Shown here: positions 43,405 to 50,718 of the stretch, one piece after another
Layout: every line of letters starts with the position of its first letter
Numbering within the stretch: position 1 is the stretch's first letter
Origin: Alloalcanivorax venustensis ISO4
GTDB taxonomy: Bacteria > Pseudomonadota > Gammaproteobacteria > Pseudomonadales > Alcanivoracaceae
NCBI RefSeq assembly: GCF_015356855.1
Contig: NZ_ARXR01000007.1
Location: 105,331 to 169,330, forward strand
DNA length: 64,000 nucleotides
Direction of reading: 5' to 3'
The notes under the pieces: model-generated
What the model saw: the letters and a program-made list of their open reading frames with translations, nothing else
The model's database searches: none
What the model was told of the DNA's origin: nothing
Program-made: the position numbers and the translations under genes

Positions 43405-43905
43405 TCAGACCCAGCCGCGCCGGGACAGGCTTTCCCAGCCCGACTGAGAAACCACCAGGTGGTCCAGTACTCGGACGTCGACCAAGCTGAGTGCTTTCAC
43501 GAGCTGCTGGGTTACGGTTCGATCCGCTTCGGATGGCTCGCTGTGCCCGGAGGGATGGTTGTGCGCCAAAATGACCGAGGCGGCGTTCCATTCCAGGGCC
43601 TTCTGTACAACGATCCGTGGGTGAACGGTGGCGCCGTCGACGGTACCGAAAAACAGCCGTTCGAAGCTAAGTACCTGATGTTTGTTGTTCATAAACAGCA
43701 CCGCGAAGTGCTCGTTCTTCTCGTTGGCCAAGGCCATCTGCAGAAACCGGGCGGCGTCCTGGGGGGTGGCAAGGGCCTCGCCTCGAGTCAGGCTCTCCTG
43801 CAGGATGGCGGCGGCGGTGCGGATAATATCGTCCGACGTGATCGGACCAAAAGCTTGATACAGGCCCTTCTCACTCTTTACGAAGGTCTTGTCGCAATCG
43901 CACAT
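43405..43905 (-). CDS. Short RadC-like JAB-domain protein
   Basis: The 166-residue protein has the RadC/JAB metalloprotease-like core HNHPSG (115-120) with downstream Asp128, but lacks the N-terminal helix-hairpin-helix of full-length RadC, as in mobile-element versions. ATG 43905 has GGAG seven bases upstream, within 16 bases of the terminator of the zinc-ribbon gene. The function of RadC-like proteins is unresolved; island copies are common accessory genes. It is on the minus strand between the zinc-ribbon gene and paralogue B, in one direction. Confidence 0.88.
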   Translation of the reverse strand: MCDCDKTFVKSEKGLYQAFGPITSDDIIRTAAAILQESLTRGEALATPQDAARFLQMALANEKNEHFAVLFMNNKHQVLSFERLFFGTVDGATVHPRIVVQKALEWNAASVILAHNHPSGHSEPSEADRTVTQQLVKALSLVDVRVLDHLVVSQSGWESLSRRGWV

Positions 43906-43920
43906 AAATGGTCTCCAGAA

Positions 43921-43946
43921 GCAAAAAAGCCCGCGTGAGCGGGCTT
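43921..43946 (-). terminator. Intrinsic terminator between the zinc-ribbon and radC genes
   Basis: AAGCCCGC (43927-43934) pairs with GCGGGCTT (43939-43946) across a four-base loop and, read on the minus strand, is followed by a run of six T. It sits 20 bp past the zinc-ribbon gene and about 16 bp before radC. Confidence 0.85.
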
Positions 43947-43965
43947 GGAAGAGGAAAACAAGGAA

Positions 43966-44301
43966 TCAGTCAGCGTTAGGAGGCTCCGAGGGCACTGAGA
44001 ACCGGTGTCCGCACCGCAGGCACTCCAGCGAATCCAATTGGGTTTGGTCGATCAGGTCACCGAGGGCGGCTCCACCGGCACCTCCGACAAGGCCGCCAGC
44101 CAGCCCACCGAGTAGCAGCCCCATAGCCATGCCGGGCGGGCCTGCAGCCACGCCCAGAGCGACACCGAGTTGCATGCGACCGGCGCCGGTTGCTACTCCG
44201 CCTACTACGCCCGCAATCGTGCCGGCAGCGCCGCAGGCTTTCCTGGCGTCATGACGGGTGCCGACATGGATCGAGCTGCAATTTGGGCATTGCAGAATCA
44301 T
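43966..44301 (-). CDS. Zinc-ribbon protein with glycine-rich membrane segment
   Basis: The 111-residue protein has CPNC (residues 5-8) and a second CLRC near the C-terminus, separated by a Gly/Ala/Val-rich hydrophobic stretch of about 65 residues with repeated GG pairs (glycine-zipper-like). This suggests two zinc half-ribbons clamping membrane-inserted helices. ATG 44301 has GGAGG five bases upstream, the best Shine-Dalgarno in the area. It is followed by its own terminator. Function unknown; a membrane sensor or pore role would be speculation. Confidence 0.65.
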   Translation of the reverse strand: MILQCPNCSSIHVGTRHDARKACGAAGTIAGVVGGVATGAGRMQLGVALGVAAGPPGMAMGLLLGGLAGGLVGGAGGAALGDLIDQTQLDSLECLRCGHRFSVPSEPPNAD

Positions 44302-44455
44302 TGATACCTCCAGTTGGTGGTCACCAAGGGTTCGATTCCCTGGGCTCATGGAAGTAATGTGTATCTGAAAAAATCTCGAATAGAGCGCCGATACCCCAAG
44401 CGGGCAGCGTGTCCAGGCGTGCTGTACGTTGATTGGTGTTTTAGAGCGCGGTGTT

Positions 44456-44472
44456 GCGACAAAAGCTGTCGC
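44456..44472 (+). promoter_or_regulatory. Second copy of the WYL-cassette operator motif
   Basis: GCGACA-N5-TGTCGC, identical in its arms to the palindrome at 20556-20572. It lies 51 bp before the GTG of the HEFRH-protease gene and overlaps a TTGCGA -35-like box (44454-44459). The palindrome extends to GTTGCGACA/TGTCGCGAC. A regulator shared with the 20.6-kb cassette is inferred. Confidence 0.6.
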
Positions 44473-44522
44473 GACTAGATGGGATGATCGAGAGGAGATG
44501 GCGTTAGCGCGAAGGGGTAGGC

Positions 44523-44963
44523 GTGGATAACTATCAGAACGTGCGAACAGCGGTGATCCGTTGGGCCCAGGGCCACTACCGTGCCATTCAGGACTCGGGC
44601 ACGGAGCTGAGCGATGCTGGTGTCGATCTGGCTAGAAGTGTGGGCGTGCTCGAGCCTACTCATATCAGAGTAATGCTGGTCGATCAGGTGCCGATCATGG
44701 AAGACCCGGTGATTAGCAGCCTGGCCAAGAGCGTTGGTATGCTGAATGGCACGATAATGGGGATGACCTTTGGGCACTCGATCTACATAGTCAGGGGCTT
44801 TGAGTCAGCGCGCCTCTATTCTCATGAGTTTCGTCACGTCTACCAGTATGAAACGTTCGGATCGTTAGAAGCCTTCATGGAGGAGTATCTCCATCAAGTT
44901 CTGACGTTTGGGTACAGCAAGGCGCCTTTGGAGCTGGATGCGAAGGAGTTTGAGATTGAGTGA
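44523..44963 (+). CDS. Putative small metallopeptidase (HEFRH)
   Basis: The 146-residue protein has SHEFRHVYQYE (HExxH, residues 101-105) with a hydrophobic run before it and an acidic tail (LELDAKEFEIE) that could give the third ligand, as in compact zincins such as DUF4157-type domains. GTG 44523 is preceded by a GCGCGAAGGGG stretch. It overlaps the start of the PD-(D/E)XK gene by eight bases, so the two are coupled. No signal peptide is seen, so it probably acts in the cytoplasm, perhaps on a partner protein. Protease activity is inferred from the motif. Confidence 0.65.
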   Translation: MDNYQNVRTAVIRWAQGHYRAIQDSGTELSDAGVDLARSVGVLEPTHIRVMLVDQVPIMEDPVISSLAKSVGMLNGTIMGMTFGHSIYIVRGFESARLYSHEFRHVYQYETFGSLEAFMEEYLHQVLTFGYSKAPLELDAKEFEIE

Positions 44964-46218
44964 GTGTGGGAGCGATCTGTCTTGGTTTTGGGAATCCGAC
45001 CTGTGTCAGAGCCTCCGGGCGATGTCGTATACAGAGAAGCCTAACCTTCTAACGCTGCTTTTCGCGGTCCACGATGAGGTTCGCTTGCACACGCCGCTAC
45101 TGGGGTGGTTGCTGGACCCAAAAGGCGATCACGGCTTGGGAAGGGAGCCTTTGAGCCGCTTCTTATCCATGCTGGAGATTGATGACGCTGGCGCCGACCA
45201 CGCCCAGGTCTGGCGTGAACGGTCTTTCCCTGAGCATGGTCGGGTCGATCTGATGATCCGGCTGCCCAGTTGCTGCTTGGTGATCGAGAACAAGCTCTAC
45301 GCGGCCGATCAAGAAGCTCAGCTATGGCGCTACCAGCAGGTGCTCGCATCCGAGGCAACACCACCCGTAACCTCACGTCTGTGTTATCTCACGCTAGACG
45401 GCTGTGAACCGTCTCCCATCTCGGTTTCTGCCCCGGCCAGCTCCGGCGATACGCCGGGGCTGGCAGAAGGCAGCTATCAATGCATCAGCTACGAGACCGA
45501 GATCCACTCTTGGCTAACCGGCCTGTTGGAATGGACGTCCGATAAGCAGAAAACAGGCCGGATTCACCATATCCTGACGCAATACAACGAAGTTTTAATG
45601 GAGGCTATCGGCATGCACTCGCGAGAAGAGGCATTGAGCGAACTGAATAGCAGCGGTTTGATGGATCACGTGGTCGCTAACCAGGGCGAGGTAACCACAT
45701 TGGCGAGGCTAACCCGCTCCGTCTTCTTCTTGCACGCCAGGCTGCTTGACGAACTGATCGAGGGTATACATCAGGCGCTAGAGAAAGAGCCTCGCCTGGA
45801 AAGAGTAAAATCGCCGGAGCGCTGGAGTGAGCTTGACTGGGGGATCTATGAAGGCTGGGCGAGGGGGAGAACGCCTAGTGGCTACCGATTCTACCGTATA
45901 AATGGTGTGCGCGATGCCGAGCTAGAGGATATGCATTTGGTAGTAGGGCTGGACGCATCAGACAGGTTTTGGGTAGGTCTGGGGCGTTTCGAGGAAGGAA
46001 AGCACGCTGAAGTGCCCGCTGACCGCAATCGCTTTGCTGACATCGAAGGGGCGACGCACAATAATTGGTGGTTGAGCTGGGTTACGATTCAGGAAGTGGA
46101 CCCAGCACAGTTTGATGGGGATAGCGGAGTTGGGAGATTAGCAACATCCGAAGGGAAAGGTGTCATTGTTGATAAAGCAATAGACCTTTGCCGGCGCTAT
46201 CTGAGAGAGGTTAGATAA
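44956..46218 (+). CDS. PD-(D/E)XK nuclease superfamily protein
   Basis: The 420-residue protein has an N-terminal PD-(D/E)XK core: GRVDLMIRLP (Asp near residue 97) and CCLVIENKLY (ENK near 112), then QLWRY (near 122), the motif of the PDDEXK_4-type family found in phage-defence and mobile loci. The C-terminal half (about 210-400) has a strand-rich region with GYRFYRINGVRDAELEDMHLVV. The start is TTG 44956, with AGGAG eight bases upstream, overlapping the protease gene; ATG 45025 is an alternative. Likely to cut DNA or RNA; it has no methylase partner nearby. Confidence 0.8.
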   Translation: MSECGSDLSWFWESDLCQSLRAMSYTEKPNLLTLLFAVHDEVRLHTPLLGWLLDPKGDHGLGREPLSRFLSMLEIDDAGADHAQVWRERSFPEHGRVDLMIRLPSCCLVIENKLYAADQEAQLWRYQQVLASEATPPVTSRLCYLTLDGCEPSPISVSAPASSGDTPGLAEGSYQCISYETEIHSWLTGLLEWTSDKQKTGRIHHILTQYNEVLMEAIGMHSREEALSELNSSGLMDHVVANQGEVTTLARLTRSVFFLHARLLDELIEGIHQALEKEPRLERVKSPERWSELDWGIYEGWARGRTPSGYRFYRINGVRDAELEDMHLVVGLDASDRFWVGLGRFEEGKHAEVPADRNRFADIEGATHNNWWLSWVTIQEVDPAQFDGDSGVGRLATSEGKGVIVDKAIDLCRRYLREVR

Positions 46219-46219
46219 A

Positions 46220-46272
46220 GCCCTTCACCATATAACCCTAGCGCAAATCAACGGCCAGGGTCCGTGAAGGGC
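46220..46272 (+). terminator. Two-tier hairpin after the nuclease gene
   Basis: GCCCTTCAC (46220-46228) pairs with GTGAAGGGC (46264-46272), and ACCCT/AGGGT nests inside. It starts two bases after the nuclease stop and has no T-run. Confidence 0.45.
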
Positions 46273-46338
46273 GCCACCTAAGTTTAATGCTGATGCTCGG
46301 ATCGCGAGGATCACGCCAGCGGCCTTCGTGTCGGTCGT

Positions 46339-46608
46339 CTAGTGTTGTGGCTGCTTCGCCATCACCCACGGGTCGGTACATATCAGAGAATCAATCCCTT
46401 CCTCCCGGATCGTGGTTTTGGCCTCATTCAGTGCCGCCGCGTCTGTGTCGAACTCGTCGTCCCATATCGTAGATGTGCCGAATTCATCTATGATTTCGAG
46501 ATTCCAGCCGCCAGCGTCACCACGGCAAATTTCTATCTTGACGGTTTTATTCCCCGCGCTCAGGTGCTGGCTTAAAGGGCTTATCTTGGCTTCAGAGCGA
46601 TCTTCCAT
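46339..46608 (-). CDS. Small acidic hypothetical protein, 89 residues
   Basis: I do not recognise a characterised family. The core GGWNLEIIDEFGTSTIWDDEFDTDAAALNEAKTTI reads as two strands and a helix, and resembles short proteins annotated as unknown in many proteobacteria. AGGAGG lies seven bases before ATG 46608, strong support for translation. It lies on the strand opposite to the nuclease gene and converges with it. No role can be assigned. Confidence 0.6.
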   Translation of the reverse strand: MEDRSEAKISPLSQHLSAGNKTVKIEICRGDAGGWNLEIIDEFGTSTIWDDEFDTDAAALNEAKTTIREEGIDSLICTDPWVMAKQPQH

Positions 46609-46960
46609 ATCGGGCCTCCTGGACGGTTTTAAATTAAAAATAAAGGCCGTTCGGCGACGGCTTCATCGGTACTGGAAAACGAAGTGACACTATCTCAGTT
46701 TTTATAGACAATAAATTACGCAATTTGGTATGGAAAACTAAGCCCATGCCTCTGGTTAGTTACGCCTGCCGCTGAAAGCTACATCTATACGTTGCCAGCG
46801 GGCATCTTGTTTTTCTCGAATTGTCTGTCCTGATGGGTATCCATCCGATGATCTGGGAAAGAAAGCTGCTCATTAATATTGAGAAACCGTTCGCTACGCA
46901 CCAAGAATAGCGCCATCGCGCAGAAAGGCGGGCCGGAAAGGACGATGCTGCTTGCTAAGT
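46609..46960. other. A/T-rich gene-free stretch, 352 bases
   Basis: No supported open frame, hairpin or repeat stands out. The sequence is A/T-rich, as is the neighbouring 236-residue gene. It probably holds the promoter of the 89-residue gene on the minus strand. Confidence 0.5.
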
Positions 46961-47671
46961 TTAGAGTTCAGATGCGCCTATATTTAAAAGAAGAAGCTTG
47001 CCTATATTCGTTAAAGAGCAGTCTTCTACTTCAGGCAGACCTGTATCACGGTCTATGTGAGCATTGTGTCCTTCTGGGTCAGTTTCCTTATATTTTACAT
47101 GGATAAGATTTAGGCGGCTTAAAGTGGCAATGTGCAAGCCGAAGGAAACTCGAGCGTGTTCGTATTCGTTTCTCTCGTCGTCGGAGAGTGAGTCGTATTG
47201 TCCAACGGTTAAAGAGCGGAGCAGATTTTTTCGTGCTGTTGGTTGATACCAGTACCTAGAGATTGATATCAATACATCTAGGTCGTCATCTGTGACATCT
47301 TGGAGAATGTTTAAGAGCTGCTTTCTTGTGCTATAGGACGCCGAGTCTACGTCTATAGATTTCTTTAAAAATATAGCCAGGTACTTATTGCGATCCTCAG
47401 AGAGGATCTTAACTGATTGGTACATGCTGTCTTCAAAGAGATCCAGTGCGTATTGATTTTGATGTAGCATTTCGACTTCGATTTTCATTAATCGTTTGTC
47501 TAACTCATTTAAAAATGCTGCAATTCTATCTAGTCGTTGATTGGGTATTACTTGGCCGATTAGCTCTGAAAATGCGCTGCCGGCAAAGGGTATTGTACCC
47601 AAGACGCCTTTGGCGATTGAAACCGCGCTATCGACCCTGTTGCTTTGTAATTTAGAGTCATCTGGATCCAT
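46961..47671 (-). CDS. Hypothetical protein behind Shedu, 236 residues
   Basis: The protein is unrecognised. Residues 18-45 (IAKGVLGTIPFAGSAFSELIGQVIP) form a Gly/Ala-rich hydrophobic segment that may insert into membrane, followed by a long charged helical region (LDRIAAFLNELDKRLMKIEVEML) and a C-terminal winged-helix-like part (LSRLNLIHVKYKE). AAAGGA precedes ATG 47671. It is A/T-rich and starts 74 bases after the Shedu stop on the same strand, so it may be co-transcribed. Its layout recalls membrane-acting defence effectors, but this is not shown. Confidence 0.65.
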   Translation of the reverse strand: MDPDDSKLQSNRVDSAVSIAKGVLGTIPFAGSAFSELIGQVIPNQRLDRIAAFLNELDKRLMKIEVEMLHQNQYALDLFEDSMYQSVKILSEDRNKYLAIFLKKSIDVDSASYSTRKQLLNILQDVTDDDLDVLISISRYWYQPTARKNLLRSLTVGQYDSLSDDERNEYEHARVSFGLHIATLSRLNLIHVKYKETDPEGHNAHIDRDTGLPEVEDCSLTNIGKLLLLNIGASEL

Positions 47672-47745
47672 GCTCGTCCTTTAAGGCTTTAATGTTTTGA
47701 TTTTGGCATGTCGCAGATAGATTTGAGGCCGACGACAGCCACATC

Positions 47746-48870
47746 CTAAAATGGAATATCTTCATCGACTTCTGACTGGTGACTAACGATTGATTCTTTA
47801 ACTCCAAATACGTTTACTACTCTTTCAGCTATTCTGCGCAGATGGTCGAAGGTGAGAACTTCAATTCTGTGTAAATGAGCATTGAGGTTACGAAGAGCCT
47901 CTTGTTCCGAAGGGTCCCCGTCTCTGCCAACGATGACCCGGGCACGTACTTTTAAAGTGTCGTATCCATCTTTACTTATAATGGTATCTCGAGATCTTTC
48001 AATCTCCTCCATGTAGCCGATGACCTGGCCAATAGTTGGAGAGAGTTTCGAGGATGGATAGTATGTTCCATGGGATTTGTCTTTCAACATTAAGCTATCT
48101 CTGAACGGTGTCTTTATCTCGATTATCTCTAGATAATTATCTGACGTCCTCCGAAGCATGAAGTCGAGATTGTCATCCCGGGTCCATGTGCGGCGGTCGA
48201 GGAGTTCGCTGTACTCGCTCCCGAACATCCAAGGGTTTTGTGTCAAGAGCTCTTGATAGGCTTGTTCCCTAGATTCACCAGAATCGATTAGTGTCACCAG
48301 GCGTTCATACTCCCTTTTATGTTGCACCCATCGAGCCGCAACGCCTAAGTGTTCCACAGTATCGGGATCGCTGCTTTCAAGCGCCTCGGAAAAATCCTTA
48401 GCGTAAGAGCCCGCGTCGCTTATCCGGGGCAGTATACCGCGCAGAATCTCGACCATATCGGGAGAGGCCAAGTTGGGAAGTAACTCGAGAAGATTCTCAA
48501 GTTTTTTATATTCCGCTGAGCTGATTATTCGTACGTCGCCCGACGCCTCACTTAGCGTTCCAGCCAAGTGAGCGGTCAGAAAGCGATATAGACGAGATAT
48601 CTCATCGGGTTCATTTGCCTCTAAGGTTATAGACTTTTCTGGTTTGTGGAACCATCCAGTCTTTTTCTTATCAATACTGTCCAGACGAAGGGTATAGTGA
48701 TGATGCGAGCTGTCTCCCGGATTGAGAATCTCAAATAGGGTAGCTAATCTAAAAGCTCTAGGCCCCTCACGCAGTACCGCTTGTTCGACCTTTCCGATAT
48801 GCGGGTTACGCATCGATTTTCTGATGCGAACCTTAACATCCTCGATTGTAGCTTCAGGAGGGAGGCTCAT
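47746..48870 (-). CDS. Shedu anti-phage nuclease (SduA, DUF4263)
   Basis: The 374-residue protein matches Shedu: a C-terminal DUF4263 nuclease with DNLDFMLRR (about 230-240) and LEIIEIKTP (about 250-258), the D...ExK catalytic set, preceded by the FGSEYSELLDRR signature. The N-terminal 200 residues form the variable sensing region. Shedu is a single-gene system that cuts phage DNA. It starts at 48870, with GGAGGAAGG-like sequence weakly present upstream, and is followed on the same strand by a 236-residue gene. It is independent of BREX and A/T-rich. Confidence 0.9.
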   Translation of the reverse strand: MSLPPEATIEDVKVRIRKSMRNPHIGKVEQAVLREGPRAFRLATLFEILNPGDSSHHHYTLRLDSIDKKKTGWFHKPEKSITLEANEPDEISRLYRFLTAHLAGTLSEASGDVRIISSAEYKKLENLLELLPNLASPDMVEILRGILPRISDAGSYAKDFSEALESSDPDTVEHLGVAARWVQHKREYERLVTLIDSGESREQAYQELLTQNPWMFGSEYSELLDRRTWTRDDNLDFMLRRTSDNYLEIIEIKTPFRDSLMLKDKSHGTYYPSSKLSPTIGQVIGYMEEIERSRDTIISKDGYDTLKVRARVIVGRDGDPSEQEALRNLNAHLHRIEVLTFDHLRRIAERVVNVFGVKESIVSHQSEVDEDIPF

Positions 48871-49095
48871 AGGCGGTAGCGTTTCCTCTTAACCTTTGAG
48901 TTAGGCACGGTCGATGCCGGCTCCATCATCCTAAGGTGAATCACCACCGCGTCTACTATGTACCTTGTTGCAATAGGCTTCAGAACTTGAACGCCGACTT
49001 CAAGGTTATTCATCGGTAATTCTTGTCCGCAGCCTTTGTCCTAATAGTATCAAGCGTACCAGCGCGCTTTAGTGGGCCCAGTTAGTAAGGTTTTC

Positions 49096-49518
49096 TTACT
49101 TCTTCTTATGCTTATTGAATGATGCCTTGCCGTACACCTTATGTTTGCCCCCGGTCGGGTCTGTGTACTCCGTCCCGCCCTCAAAGCTGAAATCGTAATC
49201 ATTCCATAAAACCCAGATTAACACTGCACCTATACCTAAGGCCGCCACAGCAGAAATTAATGTACCGGATGTAATTGCGGTGATGCCTGCAACGCCCCAG
49301 CCAATAGGGTTCCACGCATTAACCGTTGCGACTCCCGCGCCCGTAACCGCTGCCGCAATGGCTGCCTTAGACGCATAGCTGACCACTTTCACTTGGTTTG
49401 CAAGTTTGCTGTCCGTAATTAGAATTTCTCCGCATCTTTGACTCAGAGCCTGTTTCAGCTCAGCCCTAGAGCTCACAAGAATCGGTTCACTCACTATAAC
49501 CCCCGATGGTTTAAACAT
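49096..49518 (-). CDS. Small membrane protein of unknown function
   Basis: The 140-residue protein has an N-terminal soluble part (SEPILVSSRAELKQALSQRCGEILITDSKLA) and then two hydrophobic helices (about 65-90 and 90-115) followed by a basic tail (YGKASFNKHKKK). It looks like a two-helix inner-membrane protein. The start is ATG 49518 or GTG 49494; the GTG has GGGGG upstream. It lies between Shedu and the RES-Xre pair on the minus strand, and I cannot name a function; an effector or immunity role is possible. Confidence 0.6.
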   Translation of the reverse strand: MFKPSGVIVSEPILVSSRAELKQALSQRCGEILITDSKLANQVKVVSYASKAAIAAAVTGAGVATVNAWNPIGWGVAGITAITSGTLISAVAALGIGAVLIWVLWNDYDFSFEGGTEYTDPTGGKHKVYGKASFNKHKKK

Positions 49519-49763
49519 GACAAGTAGTAGACGTGCTTGCAGGTTTTCTGAACAAAGCACGTGTGCCGTATCCCGGTGTCAGCGTTTTTATACTGATTTT
49601 CAGAACAGACTATCGAATCATAAAAACGTGACCTGTCTCACAAGTCAATACTTGTGGCCATGTGTCGCGAAGCCACAAATGACCGGGGTTGGCCGTTATC
49701 AGGCGCGTACTTTTGAGAGGGCGGGCAGGTCGATGAGCTGATAATTGCTTTTCAGTGACAAAT

Positions 49764-49784
49764 TGATACTATTTAAAAGTATCA
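49764..49784 (+). promoter_or_regulatory. Operator of the RES-Xre toxin-antitoxin operon
   Basis: TGATACT (49764-49770) and AGTATCA (49778-49784) form perfect 7-bp arms with seven bases between, overlapping a TACTAT -10-like box (49767-49772) that pairs with TTGCTT (49745-49750) at 16 bp. It lies 24 bp before the antitoxin start, fitting autorepression by the antitoxin. Confidence 0.65.
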
Positions 49785-49807
49785 GGTGAGTATTCGGGGC
49801 GAAAGTT

Positions 49808-50257
49808 ATGTCAGTTGATTTGGGCGAGTATCGAGCCCCTAGGGAAGCAGGCTCAGGTTTCTGGAAGACGGTCGGGATCCCTGCGCGCGGCGCCCGGTTG
49901 CACGAGGCGCTGCGGGAAGGGGTGTCCTACGTTGTGTATAAGCAGCTGGTGTCGGTGGCCGGTCTGGAGCACCAGGAGTTGGCCCGTTATCTGGTGATCC
50001 CGCCCGCCACGTTGCGGCGACGGGCCAAGGCCGGGAAGTTCAAGGTGGAAGAGAGCGATCGCCTGTACCGCTTCGCGGAGGTGCTTAAGGCGGCCATTGA
50101 TCTGTTTGAGGGTGACCGTGAGCGGGCCGTGCATTGGTTGTCGAACCCCGTACGGGGGCTGGGGGACCGGCGCCCCGTGGACATGCTGGCCACGTCCGCC
50201 GAAGTGGAGGCGGTTCTGGACCTGATCGGCCGGCTTGAGCACGGCGTCTTCGCATGA
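49808..50257 (+). CDS. Xre/MbcA/ParS-type antitoxin of a RES-Xre pair
   Basis: The 149-residue protein has a central helix-turn-helix-like region (VAGLEHQELARYLVIPPATLRRRAKAG, about residues 57-80) and a C-terminal DUF2384 toxin-binding domain (YRFAEVLKAAIDLFEGDRERAVHWLSNPVRGLGDRRPVDML, about 90-130). This is the RES-Xre antitoxin layout. It begins at ATG 49808 and its stop overlaps the toxin start (ATGA), giving coupled synthesis. A matching palindrome is upstream. It binds and blocks the RES toxin and represses its own promoter. Confidence 0.92.
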   Translation: MSVDLGEYRAPREAGSGFWKTVGIPARGARLHEALREGVSYVVYKQLVSVAGLEHQELARYLVIPPATLRRRAKAGKFKVEESDRLYRFAEVLKAAIDLFEGDRERAVHWLSNPVRGLGDRRPVDMLATSAEVEAVLDLIGRLEHGVFA

Positions 50258-50718
50258 GTGGGATTGCTGCGTATCGGCTGGTTAAGCGTAAGTGGCTGGA
50301 TACCGTCTTCGACGGCGAAGGCGCGCGGCGCTTTGGCGGTCGCTGGAACAGCCGTGGCAAGTCCTGCGTGTATCTGGCGGGCTCTGAATCTCTGGCGCTG
50401 CTGGAGGTGATGGTCCATCTGGATGATTACAGTTTGCTGCAGCACTACGCGCTGCTGGAAGTGCGCTTACCAGAGGACCAGGTACTGCGGTTGCCGGAAT
50501 CCGACCTGCCTGGCGATTGGCGTGACGAACCGGCGCCTCCGTCCACGGCGGAGTTGGGTGATGGTTGGTTGGACGGCCAGAGCAGCCTGGTGCTCGCGGT
50601 GCCGAGCGTGGTGGTGCCCCGGGAGTGGAATTACCTGCTTAACCCGGGCCATCCGGGGTATGAGCGCCTGGTTGCTGGCGCGAAGGAGGTGAATTTCGAG
50701 CCGGATGTTCGTCTGTAG
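50254..50718 (+). CDS. RES-domain NAD-degrading toxin
   Basis: The 154-residue protein has the RES order: Arg in AYRLVK (residue 8), GGRWNSRG (near 30), the catalytic Glu in LALLEVMVH (near 50) and a Ser in the C-terminal VPSVVVPREWNYLLNP. RES toxins degrade NAD and stop growth when the antitoxin is lost. It overlaps the antitoxin by four bases and ends one base before the stop of the convergent integrase. Its place next to the integrase at the island end suggests it helps keep the island in the host. Confidence 0.92.
   Translation: MSGIAAYRLVKRKWLDTVFDGEGARRFGGRWNSRGKSCVYLAGSESLALLEVMVHLDDYSLLQHYALLEVRLPEDQVLRLPESDLPGDWRDEPAPPSTAELGDGWLDGQSSLVLAVPSVVVPREWNYLLNPGHPGYERLVAGAKEVNFEPDVRL

Noticed and set aside
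49652..49678. TTGTGGC/GCCACAA inverted repeat as an operator
   Set aside because: It lies about 130 bp from the antitoxin start with 13 bases between arms; the closer TGATACT/AGTATCA palindrome explains regulation better.
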